From: Stropharia rugosoannulata
Lineage: Eukaryota > Basidiomycota > Agaricomycetes > Agaricales > Strophariaceae
Direction of reading: 5' to 3'
Assembly (NCBI GenBank): GCA_028532985.1
Contig: JANCIK010000004.1
Location: 1,488,001-1,552,000 of the forward strand
DNA: 64,000 nt
The notes under the pieces are model-generated. The model had not been told where the DNA came from. It ran no database searches and worked only from the letters and a program-made list of their open reading frames with translations. Positions 1 to 10,629 of the stretch are shown one piece after another (position 1 is the first letter of the stretch; each line of letters opens with the position of its first letter). A program made the translations under genes and the position numbers.

Positions 1-1128
1 TTTTTCTCTCGCTTTTTCCAGATCACAGACAGAATGGAACCTTGTATTTGCCCTGATTCGCTCGACGATGGGCCACCCTGAGGCTGCTCGGATGTCGTTT
101 GAACTTATGGAGGCTTTGACCGAGGAGGGACCGGATAATTACCTTTCTGTTGACAATTTCGTTGGATTACTCACAATCTTTGACGAGTTTGCTACTGCCG
201 CCAACACTTTCCAAGAACAACAACAACACAAAGGCCGACGGGCAGAGCCTCTCTCAGCATCGAAGTACGTGCATATTTAGTCTCTCAAAATTACATTTGT
301 TCTAAATACATGCGTATTGCAGCTCTCCGATCATTGCTAGGGGAAAGAAAGCTGTTGACATTCTACCCAATCTACACAAGCAGCTGCTTGCATGGGTACT
401 ATCGCAACAGGTGGATGAACCTCAAGGTAAATTCAACGGCCGATTACTCCTCGTTGTGATTTTGCTTAACACAGTCCACAGCTTGGAGAAACATGGCACT
501 GCCCTTATTAGCCACTCTGGGAAGACAATCGGTGAATGCTGCCCGAGAAATCAGACACAACGCTATTAGCCACCTTCAGCGCATACTTCTAGGATCCCCT
601 CTAATCAACGATGCTGACCAGCATAAGGTTGAAGAGGTCTTCAACCGCGTGATATTCCCTCTTGTTGATGGTCTCCTGAAAGGCCCAGTTGCAGTGCGAG
701 ATCCCAGGGGTGTGACGGAGACCAGATTAAGGGGGTCGGCTCTTCTCTGCAAAGTGTTCATGCATCTGGAGTTACGAGAAAGTAGGGCAGCAACAGATTT
801 CCGACTTCTTTGGATCCAAGTGCTTGACCTCCTTGACCGTCTGATGAACGTTAGTCGGGGGGACCAACTGGTATGTTCACATTGATAAGCGGAAAGGCAA
901 GCTACTAACCATTTCATTCTGCAGTACGAAGCTGTTCCTGAATCCTTAAAAAATGTTCTTTTGGTGATGAACGCAGTGCAAATTTTGGTTCCACCAGGAC
1001 CAAGCCAGACTGAGTTGCAAAAGACGCTGTGGCTGAATACCCATGAACGAATGGAGCGCTTCCTACCTGGCTTCCTCACCGATGTAATTCCTATACCCGC
1101 TCCTGATACCCTTACAGACAGCAAATAA
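1..1128 (+). CDS. ARF guanine-nucleotide exchange factor, GBF1/Gea type, C-terminal part (5' end outside window)
   Basis: This is the C-terminal end of a large Sec7-family ARF-GEF that activates ARF GTPases at the Golgi. The catalytic Sec7 domain lies upstream of the window. The first exon starts after an acceptor near 20 and reads WNLVFALIRSTMGHPEAARM; further exons carry LLATLGRQSVNAAREIRHNA and ERMERFLPGFLTDVIPIPAP before a TAA at 1126-1128. The conserved SxxxAREIRHxA and LLxxGPVxVRDPRG-like segments match the HDS helical-repeat domains after Sec7 in GBF1/Gea1/Gea2 rather than BIG/Sec7p. Three introns of about 50-60 nt (donors near 265, 426 and 869) are readable and all join in frame. Family assignment is firm; choice of yeast orthologue (GEA1 or GEA2) is not meaningful here. 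Confidence 0.85.
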
Positions 1129-1240
1129 ATATTGGACTACATACTCAACCAAGTGCGTTGTAAGCATAGTCTGTGTAACGATATTAGGATTTTATATTAT
1201 TTAAAATATTGGCATTTTGAATGTCCTGTACATTATTGGT

Positions 1241-2292
1241 CTATGACTGCAATAAGTTAGATAGGCGAGTGATTGCGCACCTGATTCGCAAGTAGACGCC
1301 AGCTATGATGAATAGGGGCGCAATGGTAAAGGTTATAAACCTCACAAACCATATGCTGTATTTTAAGCTCCAGTTTGACCATGTACCACCTAGGTATACG
1401 GACGACACGAGTAATGGAAAAAGAAGATATCCCGATACTCTGAAAATAGGTTAAAATAAGGCTTCTGTTACATACTTGGACATGAACACTTGCCTGTGAT
1501 ACTTCCACAAATTTTTGGCCTTCAATCCGCCCCCAAAGAGAGCTCCATTCATCCAGACACTCCCGGCACCCAGAATTACCTGGAAGACGAACCAAAACGC
1601 GCATAGGATGCCAATTGTCTAGTAAACAGAAATGATACCGTTCGTCGGACAGAAATCTCCATTATAAATTGGACGCTTACTCCGTGCCAGCTGACGAAAT
1701 GGTCGGCACCGCGCAGTGACTTGTTGTACCACACTGCGAAGGTGCCGAGAAGGAAACATGGGCATCCAACGAGGAAGATGGCGACCTGATGACGCAATAA
1801 GCCTGCAGCTTTGGTTTTCGGCTTATTGGTAGGCTGTAGCGTGATGATCCCTAACGAGGAAAGTGGGTTAAGCGACTCAATTCAAGACTACTGTCAGGAG
1901 AACACGCACCAAATGTGAAAGCAAGCAGAGACAAGGTCTGCAAGGGAGGGTGCAAGGCAAACCATCCCACTTCGCTCGGCGAATTGAAAAGAACCATAGC
2001 CCAAGTAACGACGGCAATGACCTTAAAGTGGTGTGTCAGTTAAAAATCCTTCCACCTTGCAAAAATATTTACGAAAGCCGCGATCTACGAGTTCGTCCTC
2101 AGCTATCTGTGATGGGTTTGAAAAAAAGAGACATACCAATGCCATCTGACGGGCTGGGGCATCACCTGGGCGTGCCTCTGGCTTAGAGTGAGGGTCATCA
2201 TACTGCATCGTTACAGCTGGGGAGGAAGTCGGTAGAGTGGGCATCGAAGCCTCATCCGCCTGGGTACTTGTATCGACTGGAGAGGCAGACAT
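1241..2292 (-). CDS. Cytochrome b561 family transmembrane protein
   Basis: Predicted six-helix di-haem membrane protein of the eukaryotic cytochrome b561 (ascorbate-dependent transmembrane ferric/monodehydroascorbate reductase) family. Translation starts MSASPVDTSTQADEASMP and has a hydrophilic N-terminus. Spliced exons then give helices with VIAVVTWAMVLF, GWFALHPPLQTLSLLAFTFG, GIITLQPT, LLRHQVAIFLVGCPCFLLGT, HFVSWHGI, FVFQVILGAGSVW and SGYLLFPLLVSSVYLGG. The histidines in HPP, LLRHQ, SWHG and YHRQ occupy the positions of family haem ligands. Introns are near 2034-2130, 1872-1910, 1618-1674 and 1443-1475. The gene is divergent from the nucleotidase gene to its right and convergent with the ARF-GEF. 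Substrate and membrane are unknown. Confidence 0.8.
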
Positions 2293-2556
2293 CTTGACTA
2301 AACCTAATAGAGTTTTCACACTGTTTACCGAGAAACGGCCATTGGTAAAAGATCGGTAATACCGGACGAAGGGGATATCCCATGAGCGTGAGTGCCGCCG
2401 TGAAGCTGTTCAGCGTCGCGTTTCGATTGCTCGAAGCCGGGGGCGTCGCGTCGGAAGTAAAATGGATGCCGGATGCCGGATGCCGGAAACGGATACATCA
2501 TTTAAGCGCCTTCACTTGGCGGACGGCTCGATTCTATTTTTGTATTTACCGCGACC
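2293..2556. promoter_or_regulatory. Shared intergenic promoter region between two divergent genes
   Basis: These 264 bases separate the start codons of the cytochrome b561 gene (leftward) and the nucleotidase gene (rightward), so both promoters must lie here or in the 5' leaders. No TATA box is evident. A short tandem repeat lies inside. Inferred from gene layout only. Confidence 0.4.
2464..2487. repeat. Short tandem repeat, unit GGATGCC, about 3.4 copies
   Basis: The 7-bp unit GGATGCC is repeated three times followed by GGA, within the intergenic region upstream of the nucleotidase gene. It looks like simple replication slippage; no role is claimed. Confidence 0.85.
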
Positions 2557-3448
2557 ATGACTTCCCTGCCGATTCTGCACTTCAACGACGTCTATCGCGT
2601 TACCCCTCAAAAGCTAGACCCTTCCAAGCCATCTGAGACCATTGATGTCACGAAGTTCGCCGCTCTGTTGAACGATCTTCGTGATCGATGGCCCGAACGC
2701 TCTGATGGAAAACGCGATGGCCTGGTCCTCTTTTCTGGAGATGTCTTTTCGCCTTCGATGGAGAGCTCCGTTACGCGCGGCAGTCATATGGTACTCTAAG
2801 CTACAGCATACCTTCCTTCTCTTGAAGTTCTACTTACAGTCTGTCACCGCGACCATCTATTATATCTAGGTTCCTGTGCTGAATGAATTGGGGCTAGATG
2901 CCACAGTAACTGGTATGTATCAATCTGGAAGTCTTATAAGCTTTCGTTCATCCCAGTTTCTAGGAAACCACGATTTTGATTTTGGCAAGTACTCTGCAGT
3001 CGATCTTTCAATCATGGCTTCACATGTTGACTCTTAGGATACCCTCATCTATCAAAGCTGATCCACGATACCAACTTTGTGAGCCAAGTTAGTCCAGTAA
3101 TCTTGATATGAACCTACTCATCATTGAATAGCCATGGATTCTAAGTAATATTGTTGACACCAATACGTCCCGAACACCTGAACATTTGAAAGAATTTATC
3201 GTAACCGAAAGAGCCGGCGTGCGCATAGGCTTCATAGGTTTGGTTGAACAGTAAAGCTCCAATCCCTGTTTGTTGTCCGATTGTTTCTGATAATATTAAT
3301 CAAGAGAGTGGATCACAACAGTATCTTCGTGGCCTCAGAACTTTGTTTACAAGTCTATGAAGGATACCGGAATCGCCCTCTCCAAGTTACTTCGAGATCC
3401 TGACGGACAATATCGCTGTGACATCATTATTGCGTTAACACATTCGCG
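2557..3448 (+). CDS. 5'-nucleotidase/metallophosphoesterase, 5' half, interrupted by a 21-kb transposon
   Basis: N-terminal metallophosphoesterase domain of a UshA/5'-nucleotidase-family enzyme that hydrolyses nucleoside monophosphates or related phosphate esters. It opens with LPILHFNDVYRV (DxH-type metal motif in variant HFND form) and continues with LVLFSGDVFSPS, LDATVTGNHDFDFG (GNHD metal motif), IGFIGLVEQ and CDIIIALTHSR (the [AV]LTHx motif). The exon ends at 3448 with a GTAAGT donor. Normally the next residues are VPxD and then the GHDH motif; here the sequence runs straight into the transposon terminal repeat 45 bases later. The rest of the gene is at 24791-26451. The intron after GNHDFDF starts with GC instead of GT (2985). 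Start chosen at 2557 because HFNDVY follows within ten residues, as in homologues. Confidence 0.8.
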
Positions 3449-3492
3449 GTAAGTGACAGATTTGGTATATGTTGCTTGTGTTAAATGTAACT

Positions 3493-3550
3493 TAATACAC
3501 CCTGCGCTGTAGGCTTTATACACCCTGCATCTTCCAAAACTACACCCCGC
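3493..3550 (+). repeat. Left terminal inverted repeat of the KDZ element
   Basis: Contains three motifs TACACCCTGC (3496-3505), TACACCCTGC (3519-3528) and TACACCCCGC (3541-3550), with start-to-start distances of 23 and 22 bp. The reverse complement of the right end has the same three motifs at the same distances, while the sequence between motifs is only partly conserved. A TAAT lead-in occurs at both ends. Confidence 0.8.
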
Positions 3551-3619
3551 CTGGCATAAGGCATAACCATAAGCCCCTCCCGCTAAACATGCGGTCCGGG
3601 TCACCTCGGTCCCCCACCG

Positions 3620-5000
3620 TAAGATGTGTGATTGGGCCGCTACAATGATACACCAGGGACACGGTGTTCTGCCACTGTCGGCACATGGTATACCACAGTC
3701 AACGGACCAGCGTTTTAACGGATCTTTGACGCCAATGTACGCTTAGTGTGGTGTACCACTGTTGTCCCCTCAGAACGGTGTGATAGCAAGCACATCATAC
3801 AGTGCTATACCACAGTAACGGAGCACCGCGGCACTAATGTGAATGACAAGAATGCGCTAGTAGTACACGCTCTACAGTGGTATACCACAGTCAATAGAGC
3901 TTCACGCCAATGTGCGCTTACTGTGGCGTACCACTGTTGTGCTGACAGAACGGTGTGACAGTAAACACACGTCTACTATGATAATATGTACCTAGGGACA
4001 GTAGCGCCCCGAGCCGTATACACTACAGTAGTATACCACAGTTTCCTACTAAGGTTTACTACAGTACCTACCATTATCACGCTACTATGCGTAGGGCATT
4101 AGCTTGCCCAGCCAAACAGCCCACAGTGGTACGTGAACTGGACACCCACGGATTTCTTCGCCACCTCCAGGTCAGCGTATATCACAGTGCAGTTCCGCTG
4201 GCAGGGAAGAACCGTGAGATAGTCATATGTACGGATGTGTATAATTGGTCGCGACGCGCTCCCCACACTAGTACTACAGTGTTCGCCATGCATTACCTGT
4301 TTTGACATCTTGCTAAATCGGCACGTGTGCCAAGTTCACCACAGTCAGCTTAGAGAACACTATTCACTGTGACTCTGGCTCGTCACAGTAGTGTGGCACT
4401 GTGCGCGCAGGTTGGTGCAATACATTATACCGTGATATGCCACAGTGTGTACAATGAATGACCAGTGACATTAATGCTACAGTGAAGTACCACAGCGCGT
4501 ACAAGAAGTAGTTACTGTAATGTGCTACAGTGACATATTACAGTGTGTTATCCGTCGCAGGTAGGTCTGCTTGAGGTCTCGCTTGGGTCTCCCGTGAGAT
4601 ATTACATTATGATTAAATCATGTCTCGCAATGCAGTGGTTAGTGTGGTTGACTACTGTAGTTTATCACTGATGCGCAAGGGAAGGCTGCCACATGTGCTA
4701 CAGTGGTGTATTACAATCTGTTTCCCGTGAGTTTCCCGTGGCAAATGCGTTACAATCAGCGTATTCCCACGGGAGAGGCTTACCGTCAACGTGGAAAAGC
4801 TCAGCATTACTGTAGTCAACTACAGTAGCTGGTCACTATGCATTACGAAAGGGCCTGGCTATCTTTCAACACTGTTTTGAGAGCAATATGAACTGTGGCA
4901 TCCGTCATAATTACGTTCCACTGTAGTATACCACTGTATTTTCCCTGAGCAAATGCGGACCACAGTAGTATAATACAGTGTAGTCATGCAGTCTTGCAAC
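3620..5000. repeat. Left subterminal array of ACWGT-N8-ACWGT 18-mers
   Basis: About 1.4 kb of non-coding sequence densely packed with ACAGT/ACTGT pentamers, many arranged as 18-bp near-palindromes. Clear examples are at 3874-3891 (ACAGTGGTATACCACAGT), 3920-3937, 4025-4042, 4920-4937 and 4962-4979; further relaxed copies lie throughout. The core is close to GTRGTATACCAC. The same motif class forms an array at the other end of the element. No credible gene is seen here. Confidence 0.75.
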
Positions 5001-5218
5001 ACAATACTACCCACGGTAGATAGTCGTCGCCTTTTTGGGCATTGATTTGTACATCAAACTTACTTGGTACAGTTGTCTGCAACAGTACACTCAAAACTTC
5101 ACTGTTGCTCCGCACACACACCCAATGGATTATGCTAGCAGTTTGTTAGTGGATGTTGACCGCGGCACTAGCCACGCACTTCCTGACATCCACATACTTC
5201 GCCTGACAGTTGACTACC

Positions 5219-6203
5219 ATGCCTCCATCGGCCAATGAATTCATCAGACTATGGAAAGAATTATCGCCAACAAATCAGAAAGCCTACTGGCGCGGCTTAC
5301 CTTCTGATCATCGAATACTCTGCACATGCTATGTCCTGAAAAAATTTCATCTGGACGTGTCTTTCGTCCAGCTGGTTTGGAATTATCTCAGCCCCGATGA
5401 AAAGCGCCAGGTAGCCTTCAAGAACAAGGATGCGCATGACACCCGCAATTTGATCGATTCACTTAAAAATGAGGATTATCTCCTTGGTCCTGCTGAACCT
5501 GACCCTTCGCGTATCGAGTGCTTGTTCTTGGGTCAAGAGGTTCCAGAGCTCCTCCAAATACTTATATATCCTTCCGCAAAGGTAAGCCAATTATTATCCA
5601 TTGATAACACTCCCGGCTGACACAAATTAGCATGGATATTCCTTGCCCATTTATGTTGAATCGATATGCTGGGGCGGATATTTCCAATACAGCGAATGTT
5701 GCGAGTTGACAGCGATAGTGGACCCTACCATGCACCCGCTTGAATTCTACCATCCTTGGGGATTCTGGTACCGGCTCGACATTGAAAAGAAGATCAATAT
5801 CTCGTTTTGTGTCCCAGTTCTCATCCTTAGATGTGGAGACCATCCTTCATCTGCTTTGGGAGGAGCACAGCTCACCATCGGAATGCGCGAACTCTCGTAT
5901 CGGCTTTTTAAAGAGGACACCAATCAAATATACACTGTGGTTCCACGAAAAATATTCCGTCGCGATCGTCAGAATAGGCTCAAGAGTATTGGATGGGGAT
6001 TAGAAAGAGCAGTGACCCGGGACGAGTATAGGAAAGCAGAGTATGAGTCGAGCGTACTGGCACTAGCGGCTTGTAATGACGATAACGACTATTTGACTAG
6101 GGAGCTTGGTGGGATACATTTTGAGGAGCGAGGGTATGAAACAGACAATTACTCAGACTTTTATGACATGCTGGAACTGACCTCTTTCCTTTATGAGTTG
6201 TAA
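5219..6203 (+). CDS. Cargo protein of unknown function, 311 aa
   Basis: Two exons (5219-5581 and 5631-6203) joined by a 49-nt GT..AG intron give an uninterrupted 311-residue protein starting MPPSANEFIRLWKELSPTNQ. The composition is that of a soluble globular protein: aromatic-rich centre with FYHPWGFWYRLD and SICWGGYFQYSECCE, an acidic tail, no signal peptide or membrane segment. I do not recognise the family. It is the first gene inside the left subterminal array and is convergent with the large minus-strand gene that follows. The start was taken at the first ATG in frame, 5219. The open frame, clean splice and codon-like composition support a real gene; function is not inferred. Confidence 0.6.
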
Positions 6204-6277
6204 TAGGTACAAATTGAAGTAGATTCTATTACCTGATGTACCTACAAATACACGTTACAGAGATCAAAGGCTATATA

Positions 6278-9200
6278 CTATTTACTATAGGCGCAATTTA
6301 ACACGTTCGTAACTGCTTTCCATCGCTCCTCGTCCTCATCTGTACCAAATTTCAGCTCCACCTTAATCCCAAGTTGCTTCCCAAGGCCCTCTAAGTTAGT
6401 GGTGATAATCTTGATCATAACCGCCGCTGTGTATTCCCTGGCTGTAGAATCTAGTCCATATAGGTCGTCTAAGGACAATCCTGTTATATGTTTGAAGTGT
6501 CGGACCCAGAAGGTGCGGGTTGCGCATTGGACAGGGTTCATCGCCGACATATACTGCGGGTTTGTGGAGTATTCGGATTCATAGAGTACGCTTGACAGGT
6601 CTTGTAAAAATAGAACTCCATTAGGGCGTCGTCGATGTGGCAGCCACAATGCATGTGGTTCAGTAGTGGAGGGAAAATATCGTCGTATACTTTGTGGAAC
6701 GCTATTCCATGGAAGCTGTTATTGTCGTCTACATGTTCAATATGGCGGTTAGGCTGGTGGAAGCGGCAGACGAAACTGTGCCGAGATGTATAGAAGACAA
6801 GGAGGCCGACATTGCGGGATATATACGCTACTTCTGGAAGGAAAGCTTGAACTTCGCGCATGGGTCCTCGATACATGGGGACGCATAGCAGTGCATAACG
6901 TTTGCGGTCCTCAAAGGGGATTGTAGCAAAATCCAAGCCCTTGGTTGCTTCGTCGAAGCTTGACACGCAGGCTAGTGCTTCGTCTATAACCATAAATTAA
7001 ACGTGTGTGAGTACGTGAAATTTGACATGACTACTGGTACGTACCACGAAATTTTGAGAGAGTTTCCTTATCCATGTCAAGTACACGATTTGCCCAGTCT
7101 GATTCAGGTCGGCGCTCTGGCTTGCTTTGTAGCTCAGAACTTTTTTTGGCTCTGTTAGTACGACCACTCTTAGATTTTCCAGCATGGCTCCTGGTGTCGT
7201 TGACGGCGCGCCCCTTGCTGATCTGTGGCTTTATGAGCGCAAGCTTCATGTCTTCGCTTCTGTTTTCTTGACCCGCATCTAACTGGGATGCAGGCAAGCG
7301 GGCCTGGATAGCGTCAATTTCCACCTTCACCAATTTCGCACGATCCAAAAGTCCATTGATGTCGTCACGGGGCCATTAAGGAGCTCTTCAGTGAGTGCCG
7401 CAAATCGTTGCTCAAGCATGTGTAGCCTGTCTGTGTCGGTGATTTGGTTGAAAAATTTGGCGTAGGCCTTTTGGGCAAGATCCACTCTTGCTTCCGCATC
7501 GCGAACAGCCGCTTGGACATACTTTTCATTGCTGTTGGCACTGTTTAAGGACGCCCCATAGCGGTTGAAGGTGTCCATACTAACACAGGCACCGTTCTGG
7601 AGAGCCAGTTCCATGCGCTTCAGCGATTCAGACACATAGTCGCTACATTTGGTCCATATCTCGACCGCGGCTCCAGCCAGCATCAGTTCTTTGCGTGCAT
7701 GACATTCCGAGGCCGTCTCGTAGGGCAACATGTAGATATCTGGTAATTGGCTGTCCCTTAAAAGTCCCCTATTGAAGTAGTCCACGTCGAGTTCCGTATA
7801 TGAAATCTCATCTTTCCATGCGGCGCTCTCCTTCAATCTAGGTCAAGTCAATAACCCTACATATAGGCTAATGGAGGAAAGGCTTACTTCACCGCGCATA
7901 GCTCCCGCACAACGTACAGCAGAGCCGCGGAATCATTATCACGGCTCCTGTGAAAATACATTATACACCTGTTATAATCGAGTAAATGTGACTTACAGGT
8001 CCATATCCGCCAAAGGTGGATGGGTCTCATACTCTAAACCGTCGTTTACAGATTGGTTCTCTTGAGGAACACGGCTGGGAGCATAGTTCAAGACTCAATA
8101 AGCGTGTATAGCATATTTCTAAGGACTTACAGTTCTATTTTTACCGCAGGAACTACCGGCCACTTTGATCCCACGACAGAGTCTCTAGATCATGTGTGAA
8201 ACCAGGTCTATATAGTCTTTGGCTGGACTTACTGCTTAGTGGCAGAGACGTCACTGGGATTCTCCTCATTCTCCTTAGTCGGATGTAGCTCCGCAACGGT
8301 ATCCATAAGTTCGTCGTCCGTACACACGTTATCAATTTGCTGTTCACAAAATTCGACGTTTGCGCGCGCGTTATCGCGTGAGTCAATGTTCATGGCGTGT
8401 TCGCTGAGAGACAAGGTGAGAACGTGTTGCACCTTTGATACAAATTTGTGACTATACTATACTTACAAAACCGTGCTCGTGTCACCATTGTGACGTTCCT
8501 CCTCTTCTGTAGTCAGAGGTACTAGGGTCTCCAGTCCTGCCGGGTGAGCGGGTACGCTACAGCATCGTAAACTAAACGTTCCGGTTGCGAAATGTCATAT
8601 GAATGGCTCACATATTCTCATGAGCGACATGGTTCTCCCTCTCATCTCTTTCAGTCATGTGCCATTCAGGAGTCGAATGTACGGGCTGAGTAGGAACACT
8701 GTTACATGGTAGAGATCAGCTGCGTGATAAGGAACATAATAGTGCGGTATAGACATACCCTGCAGGACTCATGTGTTCGTCATTTGCGCACGCATAATTA
8801 AGTTTGTTGCTTGTGCTCTCGTCACCAATTTGATCAATGCTCATAGCTCTACTGTTTGTCATATCATATCTAGGAGCAGAATGTACAGAGTGAGCATGCA
8901 ATCTGAGAAAAGTCAGTACACAACATATGATAGTGTGGCATGCACTCACTCCGCATTGACGGTAAGGTCGCTCGCACCCGCGCCGTTAATTCCACTGATA
9001 TTTGCGGCGTCTACGCCAATTCTATGTCAAGTAAGATATCAGCCGTACAGAATATTAGAAAGCGCAGTATATACTCACTCTGCGTTGACCGTAAGGTCGG
9101 TCGCGCTCGCATCATCACTTACACCAATATTTGCGGCGTCTACGCCAATTCTATGGTAAGTCAGACATCAGCCGTACAGACATTAGATAGCGTAGTATTT

Positions 9201-10629
9201 GGCACGTACTCCGCATTTACCGCAAGGTCGCCGCGCGCATCATCAATTACACCAATATTTGCGGCGTCTACGCCAATTCTATGTCAAGTAGGTTATCAGC
9301 CGTACAGAATATTAGAAAGCGCAGTATATACTCACTCTGCGTTGACCGTAAGGTCGGTCGCTCGCATCATCACTTACACCAATATTTGCGGCGTCTACGC
9401 CAATTCTATGGTAAGTCAGACATCAGCCGTACAGACATTAGATAGCGTAGTATTTGGCACGTACTCCGCATTTACCGCAAGGTCGCTCGCGCCCGCATCA
9501 TCAATTACACCAGTAATTACACCAATATCTGCGGCCTGCCTGAGAGAAGGGGTGGGAATGAGTTACAATATTAATATAATAAATGTTTAGCTATGCTTAC
9601 AGATTCTCTTCGCCCTCCGTAGTCTCTCTTGGGCGCTTATGATATCGGTTCTCACTCTCAAACTGCACCATCCCTCCGGTACTTTCCAAGTCAATGTCGG
9701 GACTAGGACGCTTGCTCAATGTGGTGCTGAAATCAGCCTTAATCTCGGGCCCTGCGTATGAATCACCAAGCCCGTCCGATCTGACACTAAGTAAGTTTGA
9801 GGGTCAAACATTTGTAGCGAGTAAATCTCACCGTGCCCATGTCCCAGTCGCAATACAATTCATCTCGACATCTGGCATGATTCCATTTCTGGGTGCGGTA
9901 GGAGGCAGAATGAAATTAAAGGGGTCAGTACCTGCATCGATCTCTTCAGTTTTGGTTCATTTGTGCAATAGAAAGAGTCTGCGTACCGTCTGGAGCACCA
10001 AAATAGGAATAATCAATCCCCAGGAAAGAAGAGTTCAAGACGGCACTGTGAGAAATGTAAGCCGTGAAAGGGTATCTCTGATGGATGTCGTAACTTACTC
10101 TGTTTGGCTTGTTCCATGTACAGGTGCAAGCAGAGGGTCCATTGGATTTACAGTACCTGGATTCTCGGTATGTGCTCCAACGCTACAAAGAATGACAGAT
10201 AAGCGTAAGTATAGGCCATAGGTACGACAATACACACAGCAAAGTGTCTCCAGTCCCATCGACTGTCTGAAAAGGCGCTCCAGCAGTAGGATCTATGCCG
10301 TCCTTGCTCAGATGCTCGGCCACAAGCTCAGTCTTGAACTCGACGGAGCCACTTTGGGAATTATACTGTTTCAAGTACAAAAGTGCTTTGTCAAGGCGTT
10401 CACGAGCTTTCTTCTTTTTGTCCACTGTGTATTCACTGTCACCATGTATACCAAATGAATTATTTATGCACCTACAATCATGTGTTCTTTTACGACGGTA
10501 TTGAGCCCACTCCTTCTCAGCCGTGTCAAGCTCAAGTTGTAAAAGACGTTTGACTTCTTCGGGGTGAGCATTCTGGACGACTTCACTCAAGGTCGCAGCC
10601 CCCAAGTGGCCAATGTTATTGGGTTCCAT
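6278..10629 (-). CDS. Very large many-exon cargo gene with repeated exons and a coiled-coil region; probably frameshifted
   Basis: A chain of short minus-strand exons can be followed from an ATG at 10629 (MEPNNIGHLGAATLSEVVQN) to a stop near 6278. The first exon is 10238-10629 and the second 10099-10182. Then come acidic low-complexity exons including SSFLGIDYSYFGAPDG and KRPSPDIDLESTGGMVQFES, and five tandem copies of a roughly 24-residue exon. Next are exons with SRAMSIDQIGDESTSN and TLVPLTTEEEERHNGD. A long exon (LKESAAWKDEISYTELDVDY onward) has heptad-like helices typical of a coiled coil. The last exon (EALACVSSFDEATKGLDFA onward) looks globular. Introns mostly have GTAAG/GTGAG donors. 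Three lesions break the frame: a 2-nt loss in one repeat exon, and apparent 1-nt shifts near 7370 (C run) and 6608 (T run). I recognise no family. It could be two adjacent genes; exon phases argue for one. Confidence 0.5.
8945..9545 (-). repeat. Tandemly amplified exon-intron units (five copies, dimeric period about 257 bp)
   Basis: Five successive exons of 69-72 nt (one 70 nt) alternate with introns of about 57-60 nt. Exons read on the minus strand encode variants of IGVDAANIGVSDDASATDL plus TVNAE. Two intron types alternate: one begins GTGAGTATATAC, the other GTACGTGCCAAA. The higher-order repeat is therefore a two-exon unit of about 257 bp, shown by near-identical sequence starting at 9079 and again at 9336. 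Units differ mainly by small indels in GC-rich exon parts. Confidence 0.8.

Noticed and set aside
576..1124. Minus-strand open frame of 182 codons
   Set aside because: Shadow of the ARF-GEF coding exons on the other strand.
3620..5000. CRISPR-like array
   Set aside because: Repeats are near-palindromic, irregularly spaced and variable, and this is a eukaryote; they behave as subterminal binding motifs.
8773..9590. Long plus-strand open frames across the tandem exon region
   Set aside because: They are the antisense of the repeated minus-strand exons; the splice signals and multiple-of-three exon lengths are on the minus strand.
9694..10221. Plus-strand open frame of 175 codons
   Set aside because: Antisense of a series of minus-strand exons with proper GT..AG borders; no recognisable domain.
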